NCBI GenBank assembly: GCA_027592025.1
Contig: JAQCIQ010000003.1
Span: 1-64,000 of the forward strand
DNA length: 64,000 nucleotides
Reading direction: 5' to 3'
DNA from: Bacteroidota bacterium
GTDB lineage: Bacteria > Bacteroidota > Bacteroidia > Flavobacteriales > Flavobacteriaceae
Part shown: piece by piece, positions 1 through 9,101 of the stretch
Layout: each line of letters begins with the position of its first letter
How positions within the stretch are numbered: position 1 is the stretch's first letter
The notes under the pieces: model-generated
Seen by the model: only the letters and a program-made list of their open reading frames with translations
Database searches by the model: none
Told to the model about the DNA's origin: nothing
Program-made: the position numbers and the translations under genes

Positions 1-1
1 A

Positions 2-952
2 GCAGGAGAAACGCCGACAGGGGTTGGCACTTCAACTACAAACAATCCGTTGACCATTACGGGTTGTTATGACAATACAGCATACGACGTTTATGTTCGC
101 TTGGACTGTGGAGGAGGTGATTATAGTACCTGGTCAGGTCCAGTAAGTTTCACTACACTTTGTTCAACCGTGACTGCTTATCCTGACGTTACCACTTTTG
201 AAAACAACCCACCAACAGCATGCTGGTATGAGGCAAACAGTGGAGCAATTGTTGATGGTCCAAGCAACTTAGGCTCTGCAGCTTGGAGAATTGGAACAAC
301 CTATAGCGATGGAACTGCCAGTGTCGCTTCTAACGGTATTAACCTTTATTTTAATGACGTAAGGGATTGGTTGATTTCTCCTATGTACGACCTGTCCGTG
401 GGAGACTTGAGTTTGATTGTCAATGTCGCGGTAACTAACTGGAATAGCCAAGCTGCTGATAATATGGGAAGTGATGATGAGGTCAATCTTCTCATGTCGA
501 CCGATGCAGGAAGCTCTTGGACAGTTTTGGAGACTTGGAGCGCATCGAACCAACCTGCTACCAACGGTACGGAGTTTGTGTACGATCTTTCTGGAATGTC
601 AGGAACAGCGCAGTTCGCTTTTATGGCGAGTGATGGAACAACTGATGATTCTGAGGATTATGATTTCCATGTAGGTTATATGGAATTGACTTCTGCATTG
701 TCTGTTCAAGAAATTGAGTTGAGCCAGTCATTAAGAGTTTATCCTAATCCAGTTACTAATTCGTTGACCATTCAAGCACAGATGACCATTAAAGAAATTG
801 TGGTATTCAACATGCTTGGACAACAAATGTCTGGACTGACAACTAACGCCAATCGCGTAAGTATCGACATGTCCAATTATCCGACTGGAATCTATTTTGC
901 TAAAGTAACAACTGATCAGGGTACCGAAACCATGAGAGTTATGAAGCAATAA
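2..952 (+). CDS. C-terminal part of a type IX secreted multidomain protein (5' end outside window)
   Basis: The frame is open from the first bases of the window, so this is the last 316 residues of a larger protein. The first ~50 residues look like the end of a fibronectin type III domain (a Y-x-V-x-V-R strand followed by W-S-G-P-V-S-F). A cysteine-flanked beta-rich domain follows. The last ~75 residues are a type IX secretion sorting domain of the 'Por secretion' type: V-Y-P-N-P, then the late motif T-G-I-Y-F-A-K-V and a basic end. It is therefore expected to be exported through the outer membrane and anchored or released at the surface. The function of the passenger cannot be told from this fragment. 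A hairpin terminator follows the stop. Confidence 0.85.
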   Translation, partial: AGETPTGVGTSTTNNPLTITGCYDNTAYDVYVRLDCGGGDYSTWSGPVSFTTLCSTVTAYPDVTTFENNPPTACWYEANSGAIVDGPSNLGSAAWRIGTTYSDGTASVASNGINLYFNDVRDWLISPMYDLSVGDLSLIVNVAVTNWNSQAADNMGSDDEVNLLMSTDAGSSWTVLETWSASNQPATNGTEFVYDLSGMSGTAQFAFMASDGTTDDSEDYDFHVGYMELTSALSVQEIELSQSLRVYPNPVTNSLTIQAQMTIKEIVVFNMLGQQMSGLTTNANRVSIDMSNYPTGIYFAKVTTDQGTETMRVMKQ

Positions 953-973
953 GTAAATTCTGCAAAATCATAG

Positions 974-1006
974 CAAAGGCTGCCTGCGGGTGGCCTTTGT
1001 TTTTTT
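974..1006 (+). terminator. Rho-independent terminator after the type IX secreted protein
   Basis: A 7-bp perfect stem (CAAAGGC 974-980 with GCCTTTG 993-999) encloses a GC-containing loop and is followed directly by a run of T (1000-1006). It lies 22 bases after the stop at 952. Confidence 0.75.
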
Positions 1007-1035
1007 CCGTATTTTAGACCTGTCAAATAAACGTC

Positions 1036-2049
1036 ATGAGCGCTCCTCATTTTTCTTTTGTGATTCCTGTCTTTAACCGTCCTTCGGAGGTGCAGGAACT
1101 ATTAGAAAGCATGACGAAATTATCGGGAGATCATTCTTTTGAGGTCGTAATCGTGGAGGACGGATCAACAGTCAGCTCTAAAGAGGTGGTTCAGTCTTTC
1201 GATCAATTGTTGGACATTCAGTATTGGTCTAAGCTGAACACTGGTCCAGGAGATTCAAGAAATTATGGCATGAGTCAGGCCAAAGGAGATTATTTCCTGA
1301 TTTTGGATTCTGATGTTATTTTGCCTGAAAATTATTTGAATGAGGTCACTTTTGCCCTTGCCAAGAATCATGTCGACTGCTTTGGTGGTCCCGATGCGGC
1401 GCATAGCAGCTTCACCAACTTGCAAAAGGCGATTAACTTTGCTATGACCTCTACTCTGACTACAGGAGGCATTCGAGGTGGCGGGTCGTCTAAGCGGAAT
1501 TTTCAACCCCGCAGTTTTAACATGGGGTTGTCCAGAAAGGCGTTTGAGTCGAGCGGAGGATTTGGACAAATTCACCCTGGAGAAGATCCTGATTTGGTAT
1601 TGAGATTAAAGAAAATTGGATTTCGATCGGCTCTTTTCCCTAAGGCAATTGTTTTTCACAAAAGACGCATATCATGGGCTAAATTCTACCAACAAGTCAA
1701 TCACTTTGGCAGGGTTAGACCCATTTTAAACTCTTGGCATCCCGAATCTAAGCGATTGACCTATTGGCTTCCGACTTTGTTTTTGATAGGTATTCCTCTT
1801 TCTTTTTTGCTGCTAGCAATAGGAGTTTGGCAGCTTGTCGCCATCTATGGTTTATACGAATTGGCTCTTCTTGTAAATGCTGTAATAAGAACTCAAAGCC
1901 TGGTCATAGGGGGGATGGCGGTTTTGGCAGCTAATCTTCAATTTATTGGTTATGGTCTTGGCTTTTTGAAAAATTCAATCAGACTAAAGGTTTCAAACAA
2001 AAGTGCTGAAGAGTTATTTCCTAATCAATTTTTTAAACTTCCCGTATGA
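1036..2049 (+). CDS. Family 2 glycosyltransferase with C-terminal membrane segments
   Basis: A 337-residue GT-A type transferase. The N-terminal nucleotide-sugar binding fold opens with F-V-I-P-V-F-N-R and V-V-I-V-E-D-G-S. The metal-binding D-S-D lies near residue 95, and a later acidic H-P-G-E-D-P-D resembles the GT2 acceptor/catalytic ED motif. Two to three hydrophobic segments from about residue 245 suggest membrane association, as in enzymes that build surface polysaccharide or glycolipid. Sugar and acceptor cannot be assigned. The stop overlaps the next start as ATGA, so it is translationally coupled with the YbbR-like gene and coaE. It follows a terminator and probably begins its own transcript. 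Confidence 0.85.
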   Translation: MSAPHFSFVIPVFNRPSEVQELLESMTKLSGDHSFEVVIVEDGSTVSSKEVVQSFDQLLDIQYWSKLNTGPGDSRNYGMSQAKGDYFLILDSDVILPENYLNEVTFALAKNHVDCFGGPDAAHSSFTNLQKAINFAMTSTLTTGGIRGGGSSKRNFQPRSFNMGLSRKAFESSGGFGQIHPGEDPDLVLRLKKIGFRSALFPKAIVFHKRRISWAKFYQQVNHFGRVRPILNSWHPESKRLTYWLPTLFLIGIPLSFLLLAIGVWQLVAIYGLYELALLVNAVIRTQSLVIGGMAVLAANLQFIGYGLGFLKNSIRLKVSNKSAEELFPNQFFKLPV

Positions 2050-2999
2050 AGCAATGGTTGGAAAATATCTTAGTTCAGGCTAGAGAAGGCCGATTCCGGG
2101 TGTTTATCTTATGCCTTGCCCTAGTTTTTGTTGTAGCCTCGCTGAATAAACTGTCTACATACTACACCAATAGCATTCAAGTAACTCTGGAAATTTTAGA
2201 CTTACCTAACGATCAAGTGCTCATCAATGGCGACAAGCTTGAACTAGAATTGACAGTGACTACGTATGGTTTTAATTGGTTGCGCTATGCTATTTTTCCC
2301 CCGAAAATGAGCCTTTCGGTAAAAAGCTTGACAAAATCTGATTCGTTTTATGCTTGGATTCCAAACAAGCACGCCAACCTCATTAGGATGCAACTCGACA
2401 AAGACGTCAGTTGGGACGTGTCCACAAGCGAGCCCTATTATTTGTACTTTGACAAATTGGCCACAAAAAAAGTGCCTATTGAACTCAATGCAAGCTTGAG
2501 TTTTGCCGTGGGATACGACAGTTTTGATCCACCAATACTTGCTCCAGATTCTGTCCTTATCATTGGACCTAATGACGTCTTAGGTGATATTAAATCTATA
2601 AAAACAGTTCGATTTGAATTGCCAGACATCAAGGCTGACCTCAGCAGGAAGATTGCTTTACAAGAACCAAATAATGCTTTAGCCAAGCTTGATTTGAATG
2701 ATGTGGAGCTTAGGCTAAAGGTTGAAAAATTTTCAGAGGGGACTATTGAGGTTCCAATTGTAATTCAATACAATGTTTTAAATACCCGAATTAGACACTT
2801 TCCAAAGTCGACAGAAGTTCGTTTTTATACCAGTTTGGAGCGATTTCCTTCGGTTAATAGCGAAGACTTCATGGTGCGTTGTTTATTCGATAGTTTGAGC
2901 TTAGAACAAGGATACCTTCAGCCTGAAATCACAAAATGGCCAAGTTTCGTAAGAAATGTTAAAGTGGGAACAAGCCGAGTCGAATTTATCGTTGAATGA
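2046..2999 (+). CDS. YbbR-like (CdaR-type) domain protein with one membrane anchor
   Basis: The 317-residue protein has one N-terminal transmembrane helix (about residues 17-35) and an extracytoplasmic beta-rich remainder. Placement directly before coaE, with a YbbR/CdaR-like layout, is a pattern known in Bacteroidota. In Firmicutes YbbR/CdaR regulates a diadenylate cyclase, but no cyclase gene is present here, so that role is not implied. The start overlaps the glycosyltransferase stop (ATGA) and its own stop overlaps coaE (ATGA), so it is the middle gene of a three-gene operon. The family call rests on overall architecture and context. Confidence 0.6.
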   Translation: MKQWLENILVQAREGRFRVFILCLALVFVVASLNKLSTYYTNSIQVTLEILDLPNDQVLINGDKLELELTVTTYGFNWLRYAIFPPKMSLSVKSLTKSDSFYAWIPNKHANLIRMQLDKDVSWDVSTSEPYYLYFDKLATKKVPIELNASLSFAVGYDSFDPPILAPDSVLIIGPNDVLGDIKSIKTVRFELPDIKADLSRKIALQEPNNALAKLDLNDVELRLKVEKFSEGTIEVPIVIQYNVLNTRIRHFPKSTEVRFYTSLERFPSVNSEDFMVRCLFDSLSLEQGYLQPEITKWPSFVRNVKVGTSRVEFIVE

Positions 3000-3598
3000 T
3001 GAGTACAAAAATCATAGGATTAACGGGTGGAATTGGCAGTGGAAAAACAACTGTAGCATCCATGTTTGCAGCTCTAGGAGTGCCAATTTTTATATCCGAT
3101 GAAGTGGGTAAGTCCTTGATGAACAAGGATGCTCAACTCATTGGGGACATTAAAGTTCTTTTTGGTGAAGAGGCTTATGCAGAAGGCCAATTGAATCGAT
3201 CGTTGATTGCCGACCAAGTGTTTTCCAACAAGACCCTTTTGGATCAATTGAATCAATTGGTTCACAAGGCTGTCGCCAATTCATTCAGGGATTGGATTCT
3301 GGAGCAAGACGTTGCCTACGTGATCAAAGAATCTGCAATTTTATTTGAACACGGCATAAACCAACAATGCCACAAAATAATTTTGGTCACCGCTCCTTTA
3401 GACGTTAGATTGCGCCGATGTTTGACACGCGAGAATATGACAGAAGAGCGGTTTTATGCCGTGGTAAAAAACCAATGGGATGAATCAAAGACACTGCCAT
3501 TGGCCGATTTTGTTGTAAATAACCTAAATCTCGAGGATACTAAGGATCAGGTCTTATTTTTGCACCAAATATTTAGTGACATCTCTTCCGGGGATTAA
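2996..3598 (+). CDS. coaE: Dephospho-CoA kinase
   Basis: Catalyses ATP-dependent phosphorylation of the 3'-OH of dephospho-CoA, the last step of coenzyme A synthesis, in the cytoplasm. The P-loop G-G-I-G-S-G-K-T is at residues 11-18, the substrate-binding D-E-V-G-K follows, and the lid contains R-x-x-R-C-L-T-R. Length (200 residues) is normal. Two adjacent ATG codons (2996 and 2999) are possible starts; the first gives the ATGA overlap with the upstream gene and is preferred. Confidence 0.95.
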   Translation: MMSTKIIGLTGGIGSGKTTVASMFAALGVPIFISDEVGKSLMNKDAQLIGDIKVLFGEEAYAEGQLNRSLIADQVFSNKTLLDQLNQLVHKAVANSFRDWILEQDVAYVIKESAILFEHGINQQCHKIILVTAPLDVRLRRCLTRENMTEERFYAVVKNQWDESKTLPLADFVVNNLNLEDTKDQVLFLHQIFSDISSGD

Positions 3599-3631
3599 TT
3601 TGCTTAAATCCGTTAAGGATTGGTTAATTGT

Positions 3632-3662
3632 TACCTTTGCCCATTGGAAATGAATAATTTTG
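3632..3662 (+). promoter_or_regulatory. Candidate -7 elements before the histidine kinase
   Basis: Two exact matches to the Bacteroidota -7 consensus TAnnTTTG lie in the 68-base gap: TACCTTTG at 3632-3639 and TAATTTTG at 3655-3662. The second is only four bases before the ATG and would give an almost leaderless message. No convincing TTG -33 box has the right spacing for either, so which one is used is open. Confidence 0.35.
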
Positions 3663-3666
3663 CCAC

Positions 3667-5235
3667 ATGAAAAAGCGTTTTTTCATATTGACATTAGTCC
3701 TAATGAGTTTTTCTCTTGTTGGGATCATATCCATTCAGGCCTATTTTATCATTGATTCCTATCAAAGTGAGCAGGAACGATTTTCGTTTAAAGTTAAAAA
3801 AGCATTGGCTTTCACTGCCAAAACGCTTGAAGACCGCGAATACAGGAATTTTTACAGGAGTATTCAGATCTTGAAAAACAGTGGTATTGTCATGGATACT
3901 ACTACGCTTCGGAACATGTATATTTTTCAGGACGAGAGTGATTCAAAAATAACACGAATCTATCGCAATGGTGTCATGGAGGAGAACTTCAGAATCCCCT
4001 CTTTTCTTGACTATTCTTTTGACAGCATCTATGTCACCCAATTGAGAAATGAACGTGAGATGAAACGCTTCGAAAGTTTGACTGATGCAGAAAAAAGCAA
4101 AGTCACTCCTGAAAGTGTTTTGCTTCAAATTGAACAAGCCTCGAGAAGCGAGAAGGTAATGTTCGAAACCAGTTACAGAGATTTGGCAAAAATTAATCCC
4201 ATTCATCGGAGGGTCAAAGAGGACGATATCAAGACTCTTTTGGGAAATGCTCTGAACAATGATGATATTGATATTGCTTTTGAATTTGCCGTTTTTGAAA
4301 GCGACCAAGCCACATCCATACAATCCGATAATTTTGAGTTCAATCAGCAGTTAGTTTATGGTTCACCGATGTTTTTGGACAATGAGGGCTTAAGCGACTT
4401 CACCCTTTATGTGAGTTTTCCAGACAGAGTAAAATTTGTTTTTTCTACCATTCTAGGAATTACTGTTTTGTCGATTATATTCACCTTGATCATTATTTTG
4501 GCTTTCGGAAGTACCATAAATCAATTGATCAAACAACGCAAAATTTCCCAGATCAAATCCGATTTCATTAACAACATGACACATGAACTTAAAACTCCAA
4601 TTGCTACCATTGGATTGGCTTTAGATGCTATCAAAAATCCAAAAGTGATTGGGAATAAAGAGCAGGTTGAACGCTATTTGAAGATGATCAAAGACGAGAA
4701 TAAACGCATGCACGCTCAGGTCGAAAACGTCTTGCGAATTTCTCAGTTAGAAAAGAATGATTTGAATTTGACCAAAGAACGCGTCAAACTTCATGATTTG
4801 ATCCACGACGCTATAGCCCATATTGAGTTGATTTTGGCTGAACGAAATGGGATTATCAATACCCACCTCAATGCGCCTAAGTCTGCAATTTTGGCCAGTG
4901 ACATGCACATGACCAACGTCATTGTCAATATTTTGGACAACGCTATCAAATATTCTGACGGTGCACCAGAAATTGCTATTCGAACTGAATTGGTTGGGAA
5001 TTTTATTGTAATGAGCATCAGTGACAAGGGACAGGGGATGACCAAAGCCGATCAAAAACAAATATTTGAAAAGTTTTTTAGAGTTCACACTGGTGATGTT
5101 CACAACGTAAAAGGACAAGGTCTTGGTCTTGCTTATGTTAAAAGTATAGTTTTGGATCACCAAGGTGGCATAGATGTTGATAGCGAAAAAGGTAAGGGCA
5201 GTACGTTTACAATCAAACTACCCATTATATCATAA
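3667..5235 (+). CDS. Membrane sensor histidine kinase
   Basis: A 522-residue class I kinase. Transmembrane helices lie at about residues 5-29 and 257-282, with a ~225-residue periplasmic sensor region between. The HisKA dimerisation helix has N-M-T-H-E-L-K-T-P with phospho-acceptor His306. The ATPase domain has an N box (N-I-L-D-N-A-I-K-Y), G1 (D-K-G-Q-G-M) and G2 (G-Q-G-L-G-L-A). The adjacent OmpR-type regulator starts 4 bases after the stop, so the two form a cognate pair. The arrangement resembles the RprX/RprY system of Bacteroides, but the signal is unknown and I do not assign that symbol. Confidence 0.93.
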   Translation: MKKRFFILTLVLMSFSLVGIISIQAYFIIDSYQSEQERFSFKVKKALAFTAKTLEDREYRNFYRSIQILKNSGIVMDTTTLRNMYIFQDESDSKITRIYRNGVMEENFRIPSFLDYSFDSIYVTQLRNEREMKRFESLTDAEKSKVTPESVLLQIEQASRSEKVMFETSYRDLAKINPIHRRVKEDDIKTLLGNALNNDDIDIAFEFAVFESDQATSIQSDNFEFNQQLVYGSPMFLDNEGLSDFTLYVSFPDRVKFVFSTILGITVLSIIFTLIIILAFGSTINQLIKQRKISQIKSDFINNMTHELKTPIATIGLALDAIKNPKVIGNKEQVERYLKMIKDENKRMHAQVENVLRISQLEKNDLNLTKERVKLHDLIHDAIAHIELILAERNGIINTHLNAPKSAILASDMHMTNVIVNILDNAIKYSDGAPEIAIRTELVGNFIVMSISDKGQGMTKADQKQIFEKFFRVHTGDVHNVKGQGLGLAYVKSIVLDHQGGIDVDSEKGKGSTFTIKLPIIS

Positions 5236-5239
5236 AATT

Positions 5240-5950
5240 ATGGAGGACACGACAAAAAGGATATTACTGGCAGAAGACGATTTTAACTTTGGCTCCGTGC
5301 TCAAAGATTTTCTCAGTCTCAATGGATTTGAAGTCATTTTGGCCAAAAATGGTCTTGAAGGTTTTGAAAAATTCAAACGAAACGATGTCGATCTTTGTAT
5401 TCTTGATGTGATGATGCCTTATAAAGATGGGTTTACCTTAGCCAAAGAGATCAGAGAGAAATCAACTGAAATTCCGATTATTTTTTTAACGGCAAAGACC
5501 ATGAAGGAAGACGTTCTCAAAGGGTATAAAGTTGGCGCTGATGATTATTTGAACAAGCCCTTTGATAGCGACGTACTCCTGATGAAAATCAAGGCAATCA
5601 TGCAACGCAAAAGCACAGATTCCCTCGCCGATAGTAAGAAATTCGAATTCAGTATTGGAGATTTTAAACTCAACTCAAAACTTCGTTTTTTAGTTTATAA
5701 AGACCAAGACCCGATTAAATTATCACCTAAAGAAAATGAGCTGCTGCGCCTTTTGGCCATATACGAGAATGACCTAATGCCTCGTGAATTGGCGTTAACG
5801 AAGATATGGAGAGACGACAATTATTTCACCTCAAGGAGTATGGACGTTTACATCGCTAAAATCAGAAAGTATCTCAAGCCTGATCCAAAGGTTGAAATAT
5901 TGAACATTCACGGCGAAGGATTCCGATTGGTTGTTTCGCAACAGAGTTAG
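5240..5950 (+). CDS. OmpR-family response regulator
   Basis: 236 residues. The receiver domain has acidic A-E-D-D near residue 13, phospho-acceptor Asp56 in C-I-L-D-V-M-M-P, the T/S switch (L-T-A-K) and the K-P-F lysine. A winged-helix Trans_reg_C domain fills the C-terminal half and contains the typical D-V-Y-I-A-K-I-R-K recognition helix. The frame is open further upstream into the kinase gene, but the ATG at 5240, just after the kinase stop, fits the family N terminus. It should be phosphorylated by the kinase encoded immediately upstream. It ends one base from the convergent miaA. Confidence 0.93.
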   Translation: MEDTTKRILLAEDDFNFGSVLKDFLSLNGFEVILAKNGLEGFEKFKRNDVDLCILDVMMPYKDGFTLAKEIREKSTEIPIIFLTAKTMKEDVLKGYKVGADDYLNKPFDSDVLLMKIKAIMQRKSTDSLADSKKFEFSIGDFKLNSKLRFLVYKDQDPIKLSPKENELLRLLAIYENDLMPRELALTKIWRDDNYFTSRSMDVYIAKIRKYLKPDPKVEILNIHGEGFRLVVSQQS

Positions 5951-5951
5951 G

Positions 5952-6842
5952 CTATAAAGTCTCGATTATCTTTTCCACAGGTGTACTGCAATCATGCCAC
6001 TCAACCTGCATTTGATTATTGAAAAACGTGAGTTGTCGTTTGGCAAATCGCCTGCTGTTTTGCTTAATCTTTAATATCGCATTTTCAAGGTTTTCTGCAC
6101 CTTTGATAAAATCGAATATTTCCCGATAACCGACCGTTTGAAGTGCATTGAGATGTTGATGTTCAAAGAGTCCTTCGACCTCTTCGACCAATCCGTTTGC
6201 TATCATCAAATCCACGCGACGCTCAATTCTCTCGTACAAGTTGTTTCTATCAGTTGTGAGTCCAATAGTCTTAACCAAAAAAGGTCTTTTTTCTTTTTGG
6301 TTTTTTTGAAATGTTAACAGCGATTGTCCCGTACTCATGACCACCTCTAAAGCGCGGATGACCCTACGAGGGTTTTGTAGGTCAATAGATGTGATGATCG
6401 CAGGGTCAGTTTCTCGAAGTTGATTCACCAAAGACGATAAACCATTGATTTCCAATTTTTTATTGAGTTCTTCTCGAATTGAAGGTTTGATATCTGGAAT
6501 GTCATCTAAGCCTTCGACAACTGCTTTCGCATATAGCCCTGATCCGCCAACGAGAATTGCCTTATTGCTTTTTTGAAATATCTGATCGATCAGCAATAAC
6601 GCCTCATTTTCAAAATCTCTAACCGTGTATTGGTCCAGAATGCTTTTGTGCTGGACGCAAAAGTGTGGAACAGTAGCCAGTTCTTTTTTGGAGGGTACGG
6701 CTGTGCCAATAGTCATTTCTTTGTAAAATTGCCTGGAGTCTGCCGAAATAATGCTGGTATCGAAGTGCTGAGCCAAGTCAATGGCTAATTGGGTTTTCCC
6801 TATAGCCGTAGGGCCAACGACAACGATTAATTCTTTATTCAT
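5952..6842 (-). CDS. miaA: tRNA dimethylallyltransferase
   Basis: Transfers dimethylallyl from DMAPP to the N6 of A37 in tRNAs reading UNN codons. The protein begins at the ATG at 6842 (296 residues). The P-loop G-P-T-A-I-G-K-T lies at residues 10-17, then S-A-D-S-R-Q-F-Y, V-G-G-S-G-L-Y for substrate binding and N-P-R-R-V-I-R-A-L-E. The reading frame is open for 21 codons upstream inside the channel gene, but those residues do not look like the family. Its start overlaps the end of the channel gene by 8 bases. It is the last gene of the long minus-strand run beginning at 12821. Confidence 0.95.
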   Translation of the reverse strand: MNKELIVVVGPTAIGKTQLAIDLAQHFDTSIISADSRQFYKEMTIGTAVPSKKELATVPHFCVQHKSILDQYTVRDFENEALLLIDQIFQKSNKAILVGGSGLYAKAVVEGLDDIPDIKPSIREELNKKLEINGLSSLVNQLRETDPAIITSIDLQNPRRVIRALEVVMSTGQSLLTFQKNQKEKRPFLVKTIGLTTDRNNLYERIERRVDLMIANGLVEEVEGLFEHQHLNALQTVGYREIFDFIKGAENLENAILKIKQNSRRFAKRQLTFFNNQMQVEWHDCSTPVEKIIETL

Positions 6843-7671
6843 GATGAAGTGCGGCGCCGCATTTATTGCAATACTCGGCATCGTCAGAATGAGAAGTAGA
6901 CGCACAGTTCGAACACGATTGGGTGTTGATGTTTACTGGATTTTGTCTTGTCTTTGTCATTTCCGAGCTCACAATACCAGTTGGAATGGCAATAATACCA
7001 TAACCCAAAATCATGATGAGTGCCGCAATGCTCTGCCCTAGGGCTGTGACTGGAGCGATGTCGCCATATCCTACAGTGGTTAGGGTGACAATGGCCCAAT
7101 ACACCGATGAAGGAATGCTTGTAAAACCACTCTCCGCGCCGCCTTCAATGAGGTACATGAGCGTTCCTAATATCACGCAAAGAATGAGGACAAATGAAAT
7201 GAAAACGGCAATTTTCGCTTTACTGGCTTTTAAGGCTGTGCTAAAATTATTAGATTCTCCAATGAACCGCCCAAGTTTTAAAATTCTAAAAACCCTTAAC
7301 AATCTGAGCGCCCTCAAGGTAATCAGTGTTTGCGATCCAGTGAAAATGGTCGTGAGGTACATGGGTATGGTTGATAAGAAATCAATTATACCGTAAAAAC
7401 TAAAAATGTACTTCCAAGACTGTCTTATACATATGATCCGCGCGATGTATTCAAGAGAAAACAAAATGGTTATGATCCACTCTGCGACATGAAGCATGTC
7501 ACCGTATATTGTATCAATACGCGCTACGCTTTCTAGCATTACGACCAAAACGCTGGTCATAATTAAAAACAAAAGAATGACATCAAATCGTTTTCCTGCA
7601 GGAGTGTCGGCCTCATATATTATTCTATGAAGCTTAATTTGCCAAGGTTTTAAGGGCGATGATTTGTCCAT
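6835..7671 (-). CDS. Voltage-gated-type potassium channel with C-terminal zinc ribbon
   Basis: 278 residues with the six-helix ion-channel plan. S1-S3 hydrophobic segments come first. An S4-like helix follows with regularly spaced arginines (R-A-L-R-L-L-R-V-F-R-I-L-K near residue 125). The pore helix carries the potassium selectivity filter T-T-V-G-Y-G-D, and S6 follows (G-Y-G-I-I-A-I-P). After S6 the chain ends in a short cytosolic tail with two C-x-x-C pairs (C-S-N-C and C-N-K-C), a zinc-ribbon arrangement. It sits in a minus-strand run of unrelated housekeeping genes, 29 bases after the exonuclease gene, and overlaps miaA by 8 bases. Selectivity for K+ is inferred from the filter. Confidence 0.9.
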   Translation of the reverse strand: MDKSSPLKPWQIKLHRIIYEADTPAGKRFDVILLFLIMTSVLVVMLESVARIDTIYGDMLHVAEWIITILFSLEYIARIICIRQSWKYIFSFYGIIDFLSTIPMYLTTIFTGSQTLITLRALRLLRVFRILKLGRFIGESNNFSTALKASKAKIAVFISFVLILCVILGTLMYLIEGGAESGFTSIPSSVYWAIVTLTTVGYGDIAPVTALGQSIAALIMILGYGIIAIPTGIVSSEMTKTRQNPVNINTQSCSNCASTSHSDDAEYCNKCGAALHHE

Positions 7672-7700
7672 GAATCAAAGGTAATAAAAGAAAAAGGAAC

Positions 7701-9101
7701 CTAAGACCGATTGTCCAAATTGATAATTTTCAGGTGTTTATTCTTTCTCATGAAGCTTTGGATGATTCTGACGGCATCTTTGTTGGAATTCATGGGGGTG
7801 ATAAGACTCTGCAAAACCTCCGAGTTGTTAATTTGAAAATTTAAGTCAAAGAAGCCCATTCCTCTGAAACTCCCATTTTCGATCCAAATCACGCTGCGTT
7901 CGTCAATGGCTCTTCCTTTGTCGATAATCAACATGTTTTTGCTGTCCAAACTCGACTTGTCTATCACCGATTGAACACGTCCGTTGTAACTCTCTGCCGA
8001 TTCTTCGCCTAGGCATGCACCAAAACATTGTTTGATGGTATAACGAAAACAACTAGAATTGGAAGGGTACAGACCGGTGAGTTTTTGACAGAGCTGGTAT
8101 TTTTCTGTAACATCCATCAAGTATTTTCTGGCTTGGAAAATATTGGCAAAAGTGGTGATTGGAAGATCTTTATTTTTTAAACTTTTGGTTTGTAAATTGA
8201 GGTATCCCAATTCGTCGACAAAACTGAACAACCCATGAGTAAATATCGAACGTCGCAAAGCGCGATTCAGCTGAGGCTTATTTGTTTTGATTTCCTCACT
8301 TTCTTTAAGTAGCGCAATGAGTTCACTACCTGTGGTTTCAAAACTGACCGCCGCCGCTTGGAGTTGTATTTTTTTACTTTTGACGTCAGTACCTATAAAG
8401 TGCTGATTGACCCTTTTTTTGATGTTTTTACTCTTCCCGATATAAATGATGTCTCCTTCGGCATTGTGGATGTAGTAAACGCCAGTTTCGGATGGAAGTG
8501 GAGCTAACAAGTCCAATAGCTTAGGCTCCATCTGATGTCTTGGACTCAGCTTAACTGCTGCCGTGATGATCGATTTGGTCTTGTCTTTGGTCAACAGCAT
8601 TTTGAACAATTTGACCGTTGCAAGCGCATCCCCTGAAGCCCGATGGCGGTCGCTTACTGCGATACCCAAACTTCTTGATAATTTTCCTAAGCTATATGAA
8701 TTTTGATCTGGGATAAGTTTTTTAGCCAGTTCTACCGTGCACAATGTTTTTCTCTCAAAAGCATAACCCAGCCGATCAAATTCCATTTGTAAAATGCGAT
8801 AGTCAAAACTTGCATTGTGAGCAACCACAATAGTGTCGGTGGTTATTTCGATGATGCGCTTGGCGACTTCATAAAATTTTGGCGCACTTCTGAGCATGTT
8901 TGAATTGATCCCTGTTAAATTTACGACGAAAGGTTGAATCGGTTTTTCGGGATTGACTAGGCTAATGAACTGATCAACGACCTCAAGGCCGTCAAACTTG
9001 TAGATAGCAATTTCTGTAACGCCTTCTTCGTTGTATTTGCCTCCAGTGGTCTCTATGTCAATTATTGAATATATGATCTTATGTTTAGTTCCGTTCACCA
9101 A
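7701..9101 (-). CDS. DEDDh exonuclease fused to GIY-YIG endonuclease domain
   Basis: 466 residues. The N-terminal domain is a DnaQ/epsilon-like 3'-5' exonuclease: I-I-D-I-E-T-T-G, then H-N-A-S-F-D and H-R-A-S-G-D at the expected spacing. After about residue 200 a GIY-YIG nuclease domain follows (G-V-Y-Y-I ... I-I-Y-I-G-K-S ... R). The C-terminal third carries conserved cysteines and resembles the UvrC/Cho neighbourhood. The likely role is processing of damaged or branched DNA. The start is non-ATG: TTG 9101 or GTG 9098, preceded by a GGGGAG stretch. Either way it overlaps the end of yggS by up to 17 bases. Confidence 0.85.
   Translation of the reverse strand: MVNGTKHKIIYSIIDIETTGGKYNEEGVTEIAIYKFDGLEVVDQFISLVNPEKPIQPFVVNLTGINSNMLRSAPKFYEVAKRIIEITTDTIVVAHNASFDYRILQMEFDRLGYAFERKTLCTVELAKKLIPDQNSYSLGKLSRSLGIAVSDRHRASGDALATVKLFKMLLTKDKTKSIITAAVKLSPRHQMEPKLLDLLAPLPSETGVYYIHNAEGDIIYIGKSKNIKKRVNQHFIGTDVKSKKIQLQAAAVSFETTGSELIALLKESEEIKTNKPQLNRALRRSIFTHGLFSFVDELGYLNLQTKSLKNKDLPITTFANIFQARKYLMDVTEKYQLCQKLTGLYPSNSSCFRYTIKQCFGACLGEESAESYNGRVQSVIDKSSLDSKNMLIIDKGRAIDERSVIWIENGSFRGMGFFDLNFQINNSEVLQSLITPMNSNKDAVRIIQSFMRKNKHLKIINLDNRS

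Noticed and set aside
3636-3662. TTTG at 3636 with TAATTTTG at 3655 as a full promoter for the kinase
   Set aside because: The spacer is only 15 bases, outside the 17-20 range seen at the other promoters here.
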